Notes under the pieces: generated by a model | Told to the model about the DNA's origin: nothing | The model's input: only the letters and a program-made list of their open reading frames with translations | The model's database searches: none | Part shown: positions 39,956-48,381 of the stretch, in pieces | Position numbering within the stretch: the stretch's first letter is position 1 | How the letters are laid out: the number at the start of each line of letters is the position of its first letter | Translations under genes and position numbers: made by a program | Origin: DASVDE01 sp036381235 | GTDB lineage: Bacteria; Actinomycetota; Thermoleophilia; Solirubrobacterales; 70-9 | DNA: 64,000 nt | Direction of reading: 5' to 3' | Assembly (NCBI GenBank): GCA_036381235.1 | Contig: DASVDE010000003.1 | Span: 37,494 to 101,493, forward strand

Positions 39956-40933
39956 CTAGTCCTCGCGCAGGTCGAGGCCGCGGGAGTGGAGGGTCTCGAT
40001 CACTTCCTCGATCGACTTCTGGCCGAAGTTCGGGATCGCGTTCAGCTCTGAGCGAGACTTACGAACCAGGTCGCCGACCGTCTGCACCCCCGCCCGCTTC
40101 AGGCAGTTGTAGGAGCGCACGCCCAGCTCGAGCTCCTCGATCAGGATCTCGTCGAGGCCGTTGTTGCCGGCGGTGGCAACATCGCCGTTGCCCAGCGAAT
40201 CGTTGCCTGCCACAGCAACCGGATCGCGGGCGGTCAGCTCCTCGACGCGATCGGCGTCGGTGAAGATGGCCAGGCTCTTGATCAGGATCTCGGAGGCCTC
40301 GCGCAGCGCCGCTCCGGGCTCGATCGAGCCGTCGGTTTCGAGATCCAGCGTCAGCTTGTCGAAATCGGTCCGCTGCCCGACGCGGGCGGAGTCGACCGCA
40401 TAGGAGGCGCGGCGGATCGGAGAGAAGATCGAATCGATCGGAATCACGCCGATCGGCTGCTCGTCGCTCTTGTTCACCTCAGCCGGCGAGTAGCCGCGGC
40501 CGCGGCCGATCGTCAGATACAGCTCGAGCTTGGTTTTTTTCTCGAGCGTCGCAATCGGCGCCTCGGGATTGAGGATCTCCACCCCGGAGGGCAGGTCGAT
40601 GTCCTTGGCCTTCACCTCGCCGGGGCCGGTTGCGACCAGTGGCGCCTCGACCTCATCGGCATCGGTGTGCATGCGAACGACGAGATCCTTGAGGTTGAGG
40701 ACGATGTCGGTGACGTCCTCTTTGACGCCTGGCACCGTGGAGAACTCGTGCGCGACGCCCTCGATGCGGACACTGGTGATCGCGGCGCCGCCGAGCGACG
40801 AGAGCAAAACGCGGCGCAGGCCGTTGCCGAACGTGTAGCCGAAGCCCTTGTCGAGCGGCTCAATGGTGAAAGTGCCGCGGCGGTCGTCCACCTTTTCGGA
40901 GGTGATGCTGGGGACCTGGAAGTCAGTGGTCAT
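39956..40933 (-). CDS. rpoA: DNA-directed RNA polymerase subunit alpha
   Basis: 325 residues. N-terminal dimerisation domain with FTIEPLDKGFGYTFGNGLRRVLLSSLGGAAITSVRIEGV and HEFSTVPGVKEDVTDIVLNLK, then linker (about 232-255, AVAGNDSLGNGDVATAGNNG) and the C-terminal domain LGVRSYNCLKRAGVQTVGDLV, with NFGQKSIEEVIETL. Assembles the polymerase and contacts UP elements. Complete. Confidence 0.98.
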   Translation of the reverse strand: MTTDFQVPSITSEKVDDRRGTFTIEPLDKGFGYTFGNGLRRVLLSSLGGAAITSVRIEGVAHEFSTVPGVKEDVTDIVLNLKDLVVRMHTDADEVEAPLVATGPGEVKAKDIDLPSGVEILNPEAPIATLEKKTKLELYLTIGRGRGYSPAEVNKSDEQPIGVIPIDSIFSPIRRASYAVDSARVGQRTDFDKLTLDLETDGSIEPGAALREASEILIKSLAIFTDADRVEELTARDPVAVAGNDSLGNGDVATAGNNGLDEILIEELELGVRSYNCLKRAGVQTVGDLVRKSRSELNAIPNFGQKSIEEVIETLHSRGLDLRED

Positions 40934-40968
40934 GAGTTCCTTCGTTGCGGGTTCAGAAATGGGACCGG

Positions 40969-41589
40969 CTACTTGGAGTACAGCTCGACGATCAGCTGCT
41001 CCTGCACCGGCGCCGAGATCTCGGAGCGCTCGGGGTAGCGCAAGACCTTGGCTGTGAGTGAGTCATGGTCGGCCTGAAGCCAGGCTGGAACGGTTGAAAC
41101 CAGCTCCGTCGCCTGGCGCACGGTGTCGCCCGCGGCCGAATCGGGCTTGATCGAGATGATGTCCTCGGGGCGCACCTGGTAGGAGGGGATGTCGACCCGG
41201 CGCCCGTTGACCATCCAGTGCCCGTGGCGAATCAGCTGACGAGCCTGGCGTCGAGAGGCGGCAAAGCCGAGCCGCACCAACACGTTGTCGAAGCGCGACT
41301 CCAGCAGACGCAGCAGGTTTTCGCCGGTGACGCCCGGCTGACGCGAGGCCTTGTCGTAGTAGGCGCGGAACTGTTTCTCGAGCACCTGGTAGTAGCGACG
41401 GGTCTTCTGCTTCTCACGCAGCTGCACCCGATACTCGGACTGGCGCATGCGGCCGCGGCCATGCTCGCCAGGCGGGTAGGAGCGGCGCTCAACACCGCAC
41501 TTGTCGGTGAAGCAGCGCTCACCCTTGAGGAAGAGCTTCTGGCCCTCGCGGCGGCACTGCTTGCACTGGGGGGAGGTATCGCGAGCCAT
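40969..41589 (-). CDS. rpsD: 30S ribosomal protein S4
   Basis: 206 residues. Zinc-type (C+) S4: Cys9, Cys12 in CKQC, then Cys26 and Cys31 in GERCFTDKCG. The S4 RNA-binding domain is RLESRFDNVLVRLGFAASRRQARQLIRHGHWMVNGRRVDIPSYQV. It nucleates 30S assembly on 16S rRNA and often represses its own operon. Five bases downstream of rpsK. Confidence 0.97.
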   Translation of the reverse strand: MARDTSPQCKQCRREGQKLFLKGERCFTDKCGVERRSYPPGEHGRGRMRQSEYRVQLREKQKTRRYYQVLEKQFRAYYDKASRQPGVTGENLLRLLESRFDNVLVRLGFAASRRQARQLIRHGHWMVNGRRVDIPSYQVRPEDIISIKPDSAAGDTVRQATELVSTVPAWLQADHDSLTAKVLRYPERSEISAPVQEQLIVELYSK

Positions 41590-41594
41590 CAGGC

Positions 41595-41996
41595 TTAGAC
41601 CCTCCGCCGCTTCTTCGGGCGGCAGCCGTTGTGGGCCTGCGGGGAGACATCCTTGACCGTGGTGACGTCAAGGCCGGCGGCCTGCAGCGAGCGGATCGCC
41701 GTCTCGCGGCCCGAACCGGCCCCCTTGGCGAAGACCTCGACCTTCTCGAGGCCGTGCTCCATCCCCTTCTTGGCGGCCGCATCGGCAGTCACCTGCGCGG
41801 CGAACGGGGTCGACTTGCGCGACCCTTTGAAGCCGGCCGACCCGGCCGACTCCCAGGCGATCACGTTGCCGTCGGTGTCGGTGAGGGTGACGATCGTGTT
41901 GTTGAAGGAAGTCTTGATGTGCGCCTGCCCATAGGTGACGTTCTTCTTGACGCGGCGCCTGGCGCGCCCCTTGGCGGGTTTTTTCGCTGCTGCCAT
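41595..41996 (-). CDS. rpsK: 30S ribosomal protein S11
   Basis: 133 residues. Basic N-terminus KKPAKGRARRRVKKNV, then AHIKTSFNNTIVTLTDTDGNVIAWESAGSAGFKGSRKSTPFAAQ and the C-terminal DVTTVKDVSPQAHNGCRPKKRRRV. Platform protein of the 30S subunit. Part of the alpha operon, with ten bases between it and rpsM. Confidence 0.98.
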   Translation of the reverse strand: MAAAKKPAKGRARRRVKKNVTYGQAHIKTSFNNTIVTLTDTDGNVIAWESAGSAGFKGSRKSTPFAAQVTADAAAKKGMEHGLEKVEVFAKGAGSGRETAIRSLQAAGLDVTTVKDVSPQAHNGCRPKKRRRV

Positions 41997-42006
41997 TCCG
42001 TGCCTC

Positions 42007-42378
42007 CTAGGCCTTGCGCTTGCCGGCGATGCTCATCCGCCGCGGGCCCTTGCGGCCGCGCGCATTGGTCTTCGTCCGCTGGCCCCGCACCGGCAGACCC
42101 CGGCGGTGGCGTAGACCGCGGTAGGCGCCGATCTCCATCAGCCGTTTTACGCTCTGGGAGCGCTCGCGCCGCAGGTCACCCTCGACCTCGCGTTTCTCGA
42201 CCGCTTCGCGCAGTCGCACGACCTCGTCCTCGGTCAGGTCCTTGACCGCCGTGTCGGGGTCGACCTTGGCCTCGGCGAGGATCTCCTGCGCCGTCGAGCG
42301 GCCGATGCCGAAGATGTAGGTGAGGCCGACCTCCACCCGCTTGTTGACGGGGATGTTGACTCCTGCGATGCGCGCCAT
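42007..42378 (-). CDS. rpsM: 30S ribosomal protein S13
   Basis: 123 residues. ARIAGVNIPVNKRVEVGLTYIFGIGRSTAQEIL at the N-terminus and YRGLRHRRGLPVRGQRTKTNARGRKG near the C-terminus. Head protein contacting the 50S bridge B1 and P-site tRNA. Follows rpmJ after 16 bases. Confidence 0.98.
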   Translation of the reverse strand: MARIAGVNIPVNKRVEVGLTYIFGIGRSTAQEILAEAKVDPDTAVKDLTEDEVVRLREAVEKREVEGDLRRERSQSVKRLMEIGAYRGLRHRRGLPVRGQRTKTNARGRKGPRRMSIAGKRKA

Positions 42379-42394
42379 GCCCAGTCCCGCGCCC

Positions 42395-42508
42395 CTAGCC
42401 CTGCCGCTGCTTGTGGCGTGGGTTCTGACAGATCACCAAAACCGCCCCATTGCGGCGGATGATCTTGCACTTTTCGCACATCGGCTTGACGGAAGCTCGG
42501 ACCTTCAT
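42395..42508 (-). CDS. rpmJ: 50S ribosomal protein L36
   Basis: 37 residues from ATG 42508. MKVRASVKPMCEKCKIIRR then VICQNPRHKQRQG: Cys11, Cys14, Cys27 and His32 form the zinc site of the C+ L36 type. It follows map after a 106-base gap where infA would normally stand. Confidence 0.95.
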   Translation of the reverse strand: MKVRASVKPMCEKCKIIRRNGAVLVICQNPRHKQRQG

Positions 42509-42614
42509 CGCTCCGGATTCGTATCGAATACAGGACTCCCGCACGCCCCAGGAGTTGGGCAGCAGGCACAGCCGGCCCATTGGGCCGAACGGGAAAGATA
42601 GCAAGGGCCGCGAG
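42509..42614. other. rpmJ-map gap without infA
   Basis: 106 bases between map and rpmJ. I find no initiation factor IF1 frame in either strand here. It contains a small hairpin CGGCCCA (42573-42579) / TGGGCCG (42581-42587) with a one-base loop, too tight to be a standard terminator unless opened to three or four unpaired bases. Confidence 0.6.
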
Positions 42615-43385
42615 TCAGCGGCTCTCGTCCAGCTCTTCGTGCCACGGCGTCAGGATGCGGGGGCCCTCCGCGGTGACCGCGACCGTGAACTCGAAGTGTG
42701 CGGCCAGGGAGCCGTCCTGGGAGTAGACCGACCAGCCGTCGTCGCCCATCCTCACCAGGGGGCTGCCGGCGTTGACCATCGGCTCGATCGCCAGCACCGT
42801 GCCCTCCTCCAGCAATGGGCCCTTCCCGGGATCGCCGAAGTTGGGGACCTGGGGATCCTCGTGCATGTCGCGGCCGATGCCATGGCCGACCAGGGTGCGG
42901 ATGATCGAGAGCCCCTCGATCTCCACCGCGCGCTGGATCGCCGCCGAGACGTCCCCGAGGTGGTTTCCGGGTCGCATCTGCTCGACCCCCGCGAACAACG
43001 ACGCCTTGGTCACGTCGAGCAGCTTGCGCGCCTCGGGACCGATCGACCCGATCGGCACGGTGATCGCCGCGTCGGCGACCCAGCCGTCCTTGATCACACC
43101 GACGTCGACGGAGAGCACGTCGCCGCGCTTGCACTCGTACGGCCCGGGGATGCCGTGGACGACCATCGAATTCGGCGAGGCGCAGATCGAGCCCGGGAAA
43201 CCCCGATATCCCTTGAAGGCGGGCTCCGCCCCCTGGGAGCGGATGAACTTCTCCGCCGCCGCGTCGAGCTCCCTGGTGGTGACGCCGGGCCGGGCCTTGG
43301 AAGCGAGCATCCGCAGGCATCGGACCAGCACGCCGCCGGCGGCTGCCATCTGCTCGACCTGCTCGGGCGTCTTGCGGATGATCAT
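42615..43385 (-). CDS. map: Methionine aminopeptidase type I
   Basis: 256 residues from ATG 43385 (ATG 43397 possible). Metal ligands lie in VDVGVIKDGWVADAAITV (two Asp), GHGIGRDMHEDP (His), and AIEPMV and HFEFTVAVT (Glu residues). Removes the initiator Met from nascent proteins. Lies downstream of adk in the spc region with a 34-base gap. Confidence 0.97.
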   Translation of the reverse strand: MIIRKTPEQVEQMAAAGGVLVRCLRMLASKARPGVTTRELDAAAEKFIRSQGAEPAFKGYRGFPGSICASPNSMVVHGIPGPYECKRGDVLSVDVGVIKDGWVADAAITVPIGSIGPEARKLLDVTKASLFAGVEQMRPGNHLGDVSAAIQRAVEIEGLSIIRTLVGHGIGRDMHEDPQVPNFGDPGKGPLLEEGTVLAIEPMVNAGSPLVRMGDDGWSVYSQDGSLAAHFEFTVAVTAEGPRILTPWHEELDESR

Positions 43386-43419
43386 CCCGCGATACAAGCT
43401 AGTGGCCCCCGCCGGCCAT

Positions 43420-44100
43420 CTAGAGCGCCTCGTCCTCTTCCATCTTCATCGTCGCCAAAGTGCGACGAATCGCGTCGGCCACCTCGTTCGGCGTCGCGAC
43501 GCCGTCGATGCGGTGCAACAGGCTCTGGCGGTCGTAGTGGTCGATCAGGGGCTCTGTCTTCTCGTGATAGGTCGCGAGCCGCTTGCGGATCACCTCGGGC
43601 TCATCGTCGTCACGGACACCAAGCGGGCTGCCATCGATGTCGCAGACCCCCTCCTTTTCAGGCGGGTTGAACTCGAGGTGAAAGACGTGGCCGTTCTCTT
43701 CGCAGGTCCGCCTCCCCCCCAGCCGCCGCACGACCTCCTCGTCGGAGACGTCGATCAGCAGCACCCCGGTCAGCGAGCGGCCGAGCTCCTCCAGCTTGCG
43801 GTCGAGCGCCTCGGCCTGTGGCACCGTGCGTGGGAACCCGTCGAGGATGAACCCGTCCGCGGCCTCTTCGGAGTCGATCCGCTCGGCGATCACGCCAACG
43901 ATCACCTCGTCGGGAACCAGGTCGCCGCTGTCCATGTAGCGCTTTGCGGCCTTTCCCAGCTCGGTTCCCTCGCGCACCGCGGTGCGCAGGATGTCGCCGG
44001 TCGCGTAGTAAGGGAGCTGCACGTCGTCTCGCAGCCGCTCCCCCTGGGTTCCCTTCCCAGAGCCGGGCGGGCCCAGCAACACTAGGTTCAACTCAGACAT
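43420..44100 (-). CDS. adk: Adenylate kinase
   Basis: 226 residues. P-loop LLGPPGSGKGTQGERL, AMP-site YYATGDILR and DGFPRTVPQAEAL, LID RRLGGRRTCEENGHVFH with Cys in place of hydrophobic LID residues, and further Cys-Asp in GVCDID, giving a possible zinc site as in Gram-positive enzymes. Interconverts ATP, ADP and AMP. Follows secY by 11 bases. Confidence 0.97.
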   Translation of the reverse strand: MSELNLVLLGPPGSGKGTQGERLRDDVQLPYYATGDILRTAVREGTELGKAAKRYMDSGDLVPDEVIVGVIAERIDSEEAADGFILDGFPRTVPQAEALDRKLEELGRSLTGVLLIDVSDEEVVRRLGGRRTCEENGHVFHLEFNPPEKEGVCDIDGSPLGVRDDDEPEVIRKRLATYHEKTEPLIDHYDRQSLLHRIDGVATPNEVADAIRRTLATMKMEEDEAL

Positions 44101-44111
44101 GAGGGGAAGGC

Positions 44112-45383
44112 CTATTTGAGGAAGCCTTCGTAGTTCCTCATCATCAGCTGAGCCTCGAGCTGCTTCACCGTGTCCAGGGCGACGCCGATCACGATCAGGA
44201 TCGAGGTACCGCCGAAGAAGAAGTTGGCCGAGGTCTGGCTAATCAGGATCGTCGGCAGCGCCGCGACCGCGCCGAGGTAGAGGGCGCCGGGGAAAGTCAA
44301 GCGAGAGAGGATGCGGTCCAGGTATTCCGCCGTCGGCCGGCCGGGGCGCACGCCTGGGATGAAGCCGCCATATTTCTTCAGGTTGTCGGCTTGGTCGACC
44401 GGATTGAAGGTGACCGCGGTATAGAAATAGGTGAAGACGATGATGAAGAACACCTCGCCGACCACGTAGGCCCAGCTGTTGGGGCTGAAGAAGGCGGCGA
44501 AGTCCAGCGCAGCGGGGGTGTTCAGCAGCTGCCCGATGGTCGGCGGGAAGGCCATGATCGAGGCGGCGAAGATGACCGGGATGACGCCTGCCATGTTGAC
44601 CCGCAGCGGCAGGTAGGTCGAGCCGCCTGAGGTCATTTTTCGCCCCACGACCCGTTTCGCATACTGGACCGGGATGCGGCGCTGCCCCTCCTGGACGAAG
44701 ACGATCGCGACGATCACCGCCAGGGCGATGAACGGCATCATCACCACGAAGACCTGGTCTGGGTTGGTCCACCAGGCCTGGATTCCGTTGGGCAGCCCGG
44801 AGGCGATCGAGGCGAAGATCATCAGCGAGATCCCATTGCCGATGCCGCGCTGGGTGATCAGCTCGCCCAACCACATCAGCAGCGTGCAGCCGGCGGTGAG
44901 GCAGATCGTGATCAGCATCAGCTTCGGGAAGGTCAGTTCGCCGACCACGCTGGTGCCGGCCTGATTGCCGAAGGAGCGGAAGAGGAAGACGTAGCCCAGC
45001 GACTGCCCGGCCGCGAGCCCGACCGTCAGGTAGCGCGTGTACTGGGTGATCTTCTGCTGGCCGACCTCACCCTCTTTGGAGAGCTTCTCCAGCGAGGGAA
45101 CCACCACGGTCAGCAGCTGCAGAATGATCGAGGCAGTGATGTAGGGCATGATCCCCAGCGCAAAGAGGCTGAGGCGGGAGAGACTGCCCCCGGAGAAGAG
45201 GTTGAGGAAGCCGAGGATGTTGGAGCCGCCGAAGTTGGACTGGATCTCCTTGACGGCGTCGATGTCGACCCCGGGTGCCGGGATGTAGGCGCCCAGCCGG
45301 TAGAGCAGCAACATCGCCGCCGTGAAGGCGATTTTCTTGCGGATGTCGGGGACGCTGAATGCGTTCGCGATCGTCCGGAGCAT
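44112..45383 (-). CDS. secY: Preprotein translocase subunit SecY
   Basis: 423 residues, about ten membrane helices. AFSVPDIRKKIAFTAAMLLLYRLGAYIPAPG, FALGIMPYITASIILQLLTVVVPSLEKLSKEGEVG (plug/TM2-3), TQRGIGNGISLMIFASI, and the C-terminal GFIPGVRPGRPTAEYLDRILSRLTFPGA are all family landmarks. Forms the membrane channel for protein export. Start overlaps the rplO stop by one base (ATG/TGA). Confidence 0.98.
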   Translation of the reverse strand: MLRTIANAFSVPDIRKKIAFTAAMLLLYRLGAYIPAPGVDIDAVKEIQSNFGGSNILGFLNLFSGGSLSRLSLFALGIMPYITASIILQLLTVVVPSLEKLSKEGEVGQQKITQYTRYLTVGLAAGQSLGYVFLFRSFGNQAGTSVVGELTFPKLMLITICLTAGCTLLMWLGELITQRGIGNGISLMIFASIASGLPNGIQAWWTNPDQVFVVMMPFIALAVIVAIVFVQEGQRRIPVQYAKRVVGRKMTSGGSTYLPLRVNMAGVIPVIFAASIMAFPPTIGQLLNTPAALDFAAFFSPNSWAYVVGEVFFIIVFTYFYTAVTFNPVDQADNLKKYGGFIPGVRPGRPTAEYLDRILSRLTFPGALYLGAVAALPTILISQTSANFFFGGTSILIVIGVALDTVKQLEAQLMMRNYEGFLK

Positions 45384-45880
45384 CAGTGCTCCAGAGTCTC
45401 GCAGGTGCCGCCGGCCGCTTCGATCTTCTCTTTGGCGGCGGCGCTGAAACCGTGCACGCGAACCGTCAACTTCTTGGATATGTCGCCGCGAGCCAAGACC
45501 TTGACCGGGTCGGAGCGCTTGGCGAGGCCCTTCTCCTTCAGCGACTCTGGGGTCACTTCGGCCCCGGAGTCGAAACGCTCCTCGAGGTCGGAGACGTTGA
45601 CTGGCTGCGTCTTGGTGCGGAAGTTCTCAAATGGCATCGACTTCTTCATGTGCGGGCCGCGCAGCTTTCGCATCCGCATGTGGATCGGGTTCTGCCCACC
45701 CTCGTAGCCGGCCTTCTTCTTGGCTCCCGAGCGAGAGCCATAGCCCTTGTGCCCGCGCCCCGAGGTCTTTCCCAGCCCAGAGCCCTCGCCGCGGCCAATC
45801 CGCTTGCGCGGCCGTCGCGAGCCGGGCTTCGGCTTCAGCGTGTGCAGCCCAATCTCCTCGGCACGAGTTTTCTCGGCCAT
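45383..45880 (-). CDS. rplO: 50S ribosomal protein L15
   Basis: 165 residues. LHTLKPKPGSRRPRKRIGRGEGSGLGKTSGRGHKGYGSRSG is the conserved N-terminal glycine/basic segment. The C-terminal part TVRVHGFSAAAKEKIEAAGGTCETL is the globular domain. Overlaps rpmD and secY by one base each, so spc translation is tightly coupled. Confidence 0.98.
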   Translation of the reverse strand: MAEKTRAEEIGLHTLKPKPGSRRPRKRIGRGEGSGLGKTSGRGHKGYGSRSGAKKKAGYEGGQNPIHMRMRKLRGPHMKKSMPFENFRTKTQPVNVSDLEERFDSGAEVTPESLKEKGLAKRSDPVKVLARGDISKKLTVRVHGFSAAAKEKIEAAGGTCETLEH

Positions 45881-46047
45881 CAGCCGCTCACCTCAACCAG
45901 ATGAGAGACGACCCGAAGCTGCCCCTGCAGCTGCGGGCTGTCCTTCCGCTCCACCGACTTCCCAATCCGCCCGAGCCCCAGCGCCCTCAGCGTCGCTTTC
46001 TGACTGGGATTGGTCCCAGCCGCCGACCGCACCTGCTTGATGGTCAC
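45880..46047 (-). CDS. rpmD: 50S ribosomal protein L30
   Basis: 55 residues from GTG 46047. Reads VTIKQVRSAAGTNPSQKATL, then RALGLGRIGKSVERKDSPQL and ends VVSHLVEVSG; the RALGLGRIG core and length are those of bacterial L30. GTG overlaps the rpsE stop as GTGA, and its TGA overlaps the rplO ATG by one base. Short and easy to miss. Confidence 0.93.
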   Translation of the reverse strand: MTIKQVRSAAGTNPSQKATLRALGLGRIGKSVERKDSPQLQGQLRVVSHLVEVSG

Positions 46048-46853
46048 GAGGACTCCTCCTCAACGGCAGTGGGCTCAGCCTCCCCAACGGCAGGCTCCTC
46101 AGCTTGCGACTCTTCGACGGGGCTTTCAGCTTCCTCTGTGGGGGGCTCGGCTTTTGCCTCTTCGGCCGGGGCTTCAGACGTCTCTTCCGCGGGTGGCGCC
46201 GTAGGGGGCACCGGGCCCGAGGAAGCTTTAGCTACCGCAGGGTCCGGTGGGTCCCCTGCGGCGACAGGACCCGCGGCTGAGGCGTCCGATCCCTCACCCG
46301 ATTCGGCTGAGACCTCTGTCGCCTGCTCAGTCTTCTCAATCCCCAGCACCTGCGAGACAGTCAGGCCACGCAGTTCGGCCACCTCTTCGGGACGCCGCAG
46401 ACGGATCAACCCGTCCATCGTCGCCTTGACGAGGTTGATCGGGTTCTGCGTCCCGATGCTCTTGGTGAGGACGTCGCGCACTCCGCCCAGCTCGAGCACC
46501 GCCCGCACGCCCCCGCCGGCGATGACGCCGGTACCGGGGCTGGCCGGCCGCAGCACGACGTGCCCGGCGCCGTAGCGGCCGATGATCTTGTGGGTGATCG
46601 TCTGCCCGTATTTGGGCACGCGAATCAAGTTCTTGCGGGCGTTCTCGACACCCTTCTGGATCGCCAGCGGTACCTCGCGGGCCTTGCCGTAGCCGATCCC
46701 GACCACGCCCTCCTCATCGCCGACGGCGACCAGCGCCGTGAACGAGAAGCGCCGCCCGCCCTTGACCACCTTGGCGACGCGGTTGATCTCGATCACCCGC
46801 TCCTGCAGATCGAGCCCGCGCGGGCTGACCGTCTCGATGTTTGTGGCGTCCAT
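46044..46853 (-). CDS. rpsE: 30S ribosomal protein S5 with acidic C-terminal extension
   Basis: 269 residues from ATG 46853. The S5 body is about residues 1-165: ERVIEINRVAKVVKGGRRFSFTALVAVGD, GYGKAREVPLAIQKG, VVLRPASPGTGVIAGGGVRAVLELGGVRDVLTKSIGTQNPINLVKAT. After EKTEQATEV comes a roughly 85-90 residue tail of Glu, Ala, Pro and Ser with no Lys-rich part (PPAEETSEAPAEEAKAEPP). S5 tails are normally short. The tail DNA shares exact 12- and 17-base words with the tails of S17 and L5. Confidence 0.96.
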   Translation of the reverse strand: MDATNIETVSPRGLDLQERVIEINRVAKVVKGGRRFSFTALVAVGDEEGVVGIGYGKAREVPLAIQKGVENARKNLIRVPKYGQTITHKIIGRYGAGHVVLRPASPGTGVIAGGGVRAVLELGGVRDVLTKSIGTQNPINLVKATMDGLIRLRRPEEVAELRGLTVSQVLGIEKTEQATEVSAESGEGSDASAAGPVAAGDPPDPAVAKASSGPVPPTAPPAEETSEAPAEEAKAEPPTEEAESPVEESQAEEPAVGEAEPTAVEEESS

Positions 46854-46886
46854 TCCCTTCATAACAAGCGGCCCACCGTAGCGGAA

Positions 46887-47240
46887 CTAGAAGGCCAACC
46901 CTCCTTCGCGCGCTCCCTCGGCCAGGGCCTTGACCCGGCCGTGGTACTGGTATCCGGCGCGATCGAAGACGCAGCTCTCGATTCCCGCCTTCTTGGCGCG
47001 CTCGGCAAGAAGCTCGCCGGCCCGTTTCGCCTGCTCGCTGGCCGAGAGCTTGCGCAGCTCCGGCTCGATCCAGTTGACGGCAGCCAGGGTGTGGCCCTTG
47101 GTGTCGTCGACCAGCTGGGCGAAAACCCCACGGTTGGAACGGTAGACGGAGAGGCGTGGGCGCTCCGCCGTGCCGGTGACCCGGGCGCGGACTCGACGCC
47201 TGCGACGCAACCGACGCTGCCTCGTGGTTAGAACGGTCAT
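46887..47240 (-). CDS. rplR: 50S ribosomal protein L18
   Basis: 117 residues. TVLTTRQRRLRRRRRVRARVTGTAERPRLSVYRSNRGVFAQLVDD at the N-terminus, central GELLAERAKKAGIESCVFDRAGYQYHGRVKALAEGAREGGL, ending in F. Binds 5S rRNA. One-base overlap with rplF and 33 bases to rpsE. Confidence 0.98.
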   Translation of the reverse strand: MTVLTTRQRRLRRRRRVRARVTGTAERPRLSVYRSNRGVFAQLVDDTKGHTLAAVNWIEPELRKLSASEQAKRAGELLAERAKKAGIESCVFDRAGYQYHGRVKALAEGAREGGLAF

Positions 47241-47773
47241 CAGGCCCTCTTCCCGACCTTGCGCAGGACCTGCTCGCCGCGGTAGCGGACCCCCTTGCCC
47301 TTGTAGGGCTCGGGCGGGCGACGCTTGCGAATGTCAGCCGCGACCTGGCCGACAAGCTGCTTGTCGATTCCGCGCACCACGATCTCGGTCGGCTGCGGAA
47401 CCTCGAACTCGATCCCATCAGGCGCCTCGATCGCCACCGGGTGCGAGTAGCCGAGCGCCATCTCCAGGTTCCTGCCCTTCAGCTGAGCCCGGTAGCCGAC
47501 GCCCTGGATCTCCAAGCGCTTCTCGAAGCCGTCGGTCACACCCTCGACCATGTTCGCGATCAGGCTGCGGGTAAGGCCGTGCAGGGCGCGGTGCTCGCCG
47601 CGATCGGTGGGGCGACTGACGGTCAGCTCACCCTCCCCTTGCTCGACCTTCATCTCCGGGGAATAGGCCTGGGTCAGCTCGCCCTTGGGGCCCTTGACGG
47701 CGATACGCCCAGGGGCGACCTCGACCGTGACGGCCTCGGGCACGGGGATGGGCTTTCTTCCGATCCGACTCAT
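47240..47773 (-). CDS. rplF: 50S ribosomal protein L6
   Basis: 177 residues from ATG 47773 (SRIGRKPIPVP start). Two L6 repeats; the second has the signature KRRPPEPYKGKGVRYRGEQVLRKVGK. Binds 23S rRNA near the factor-binding site. ATG 47803 is not preferred because it precedes the conserved start. Confidence 0.98.
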   Translation of the reverse strand: MSRIGRKPIPVPEAVTVEVAPGRIAVKGPKGELTQAYSPEMKVEQGEGELTVSRPTDRGEHRALHGLTRSLIANMVEGVTDGFEKRLEIQGVGYRAQLKGRNLEMALGYSHPVAIEAPDGIEFEVPQPTEIVVRGIDKQLVGQVAADIRKRRPPEPYKGKGVRYRGEQVLRKVGKRA

Positions 47774-47783
47774 CGCTGCCTCA

Positions 47784-48179
47784 TCACCAGACGTAGGCGA
47801 CAACCTCGCCGCCGACGCCCTTCTTCTTCGCCTCGTGGCCGGTCATAACGCCGACCGAGGTGCTGACGATCGCGGTGCCGGTGCCGCCGTGCACGCGCGG
47901 CACATTGGTGTGGTCGACGTAGCGACGGCGCCCCGGGCGGGAAACGCGCTCCAGGCCGATGATCACCGGCCGGCGATCGTCGGTGTACTTGAGGCGGATC
48001 TTGATCGCCTCGCCGACCCGGGCGGGCACCGGCGCGAAATCGCGGATGTAGCCCTGCTCCTTGAGGATCCGCGACATCTCCAGCTTCAGCCGCGAGGAGG
48101 GAATCTCCACCTCGTCGTGGCCGGAGCTGATCGCGTTGCGAATCCGGGTCAGGTAGTCGGCTATCGGGTCGGTAAGCAT
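47784..48179 (-). CDS. rpsH: 30S ribosomal protein S8
   Basis: 131 residues. TDPIADYLTRIRNAISSGHDEVEIPSSRLKLEM, and the C-terminal VPRVHGGTGTAIVSTSVGVMTGHEAKKKGVGGEVVAYVW with the S-T-S-x-G-V-M-T signature. Central 16S rRNA binder and often the spc operon repressor. Confidence 0.98.
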   Translation of the reverse strand: MLTDPIADYLTRIRNAISSGHDEVEIPSSRLKLEMSRILKEQGYIRDFAPVPARVGEAIKIRLKYTDDRRPVIIGLERVSRPGRRRYVDHTNVPRVHGGTGTAIVSTSVGVMTGHEAKKKGVGGEVVAYVW

Positions 48180-48195
48180 CGTCGTTCTCGGTCGG

Positions 48196-48381
48196 TTACC
48201 AGCTGGACTTGGTCATGCCGGGGATGTAGCCCTCGTGCGCAGCATCGCGCAGACAGATCCGGCAAAGGCCGAACTTGCGGTAGTACGCGCGCGGCCGCCC
48301 GCAGCGACGACAGCGGTTGTAGGCCCGTGTCTTGTACTTGGCCTTGCGACCCTGGCGGACCTTCTGGGAAGTCTTAGCCAT
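48196..48381 (-). CDS. rpsN: 30S ribosomal protein S14, zinc type
   Basis: 61 residues from ATG 48381. CRRC and CRIC (in YNRCRRCGRPRAYYRKFGLCRICLRDAA) form the zinc knuckle of the short type Z S14. Its first eight bases overlap the 3' end of rplE, so both are coupled. Confidence 0.97.
   Translation of the reverse strand: MAKTSQKVRQGRKAKYKTRAYNRCRRCGRPRAYYRKFGLCRICLRDAAHEGYIPGMTKSSW

Noticed and set aside
42505..43320. Minus-strand frame inside map that could be mistaken for a gene covering the infA position
   Set aside because: It is a shifted frame of map with low-complexity sequence and no IF1 (S1-like) pattern.
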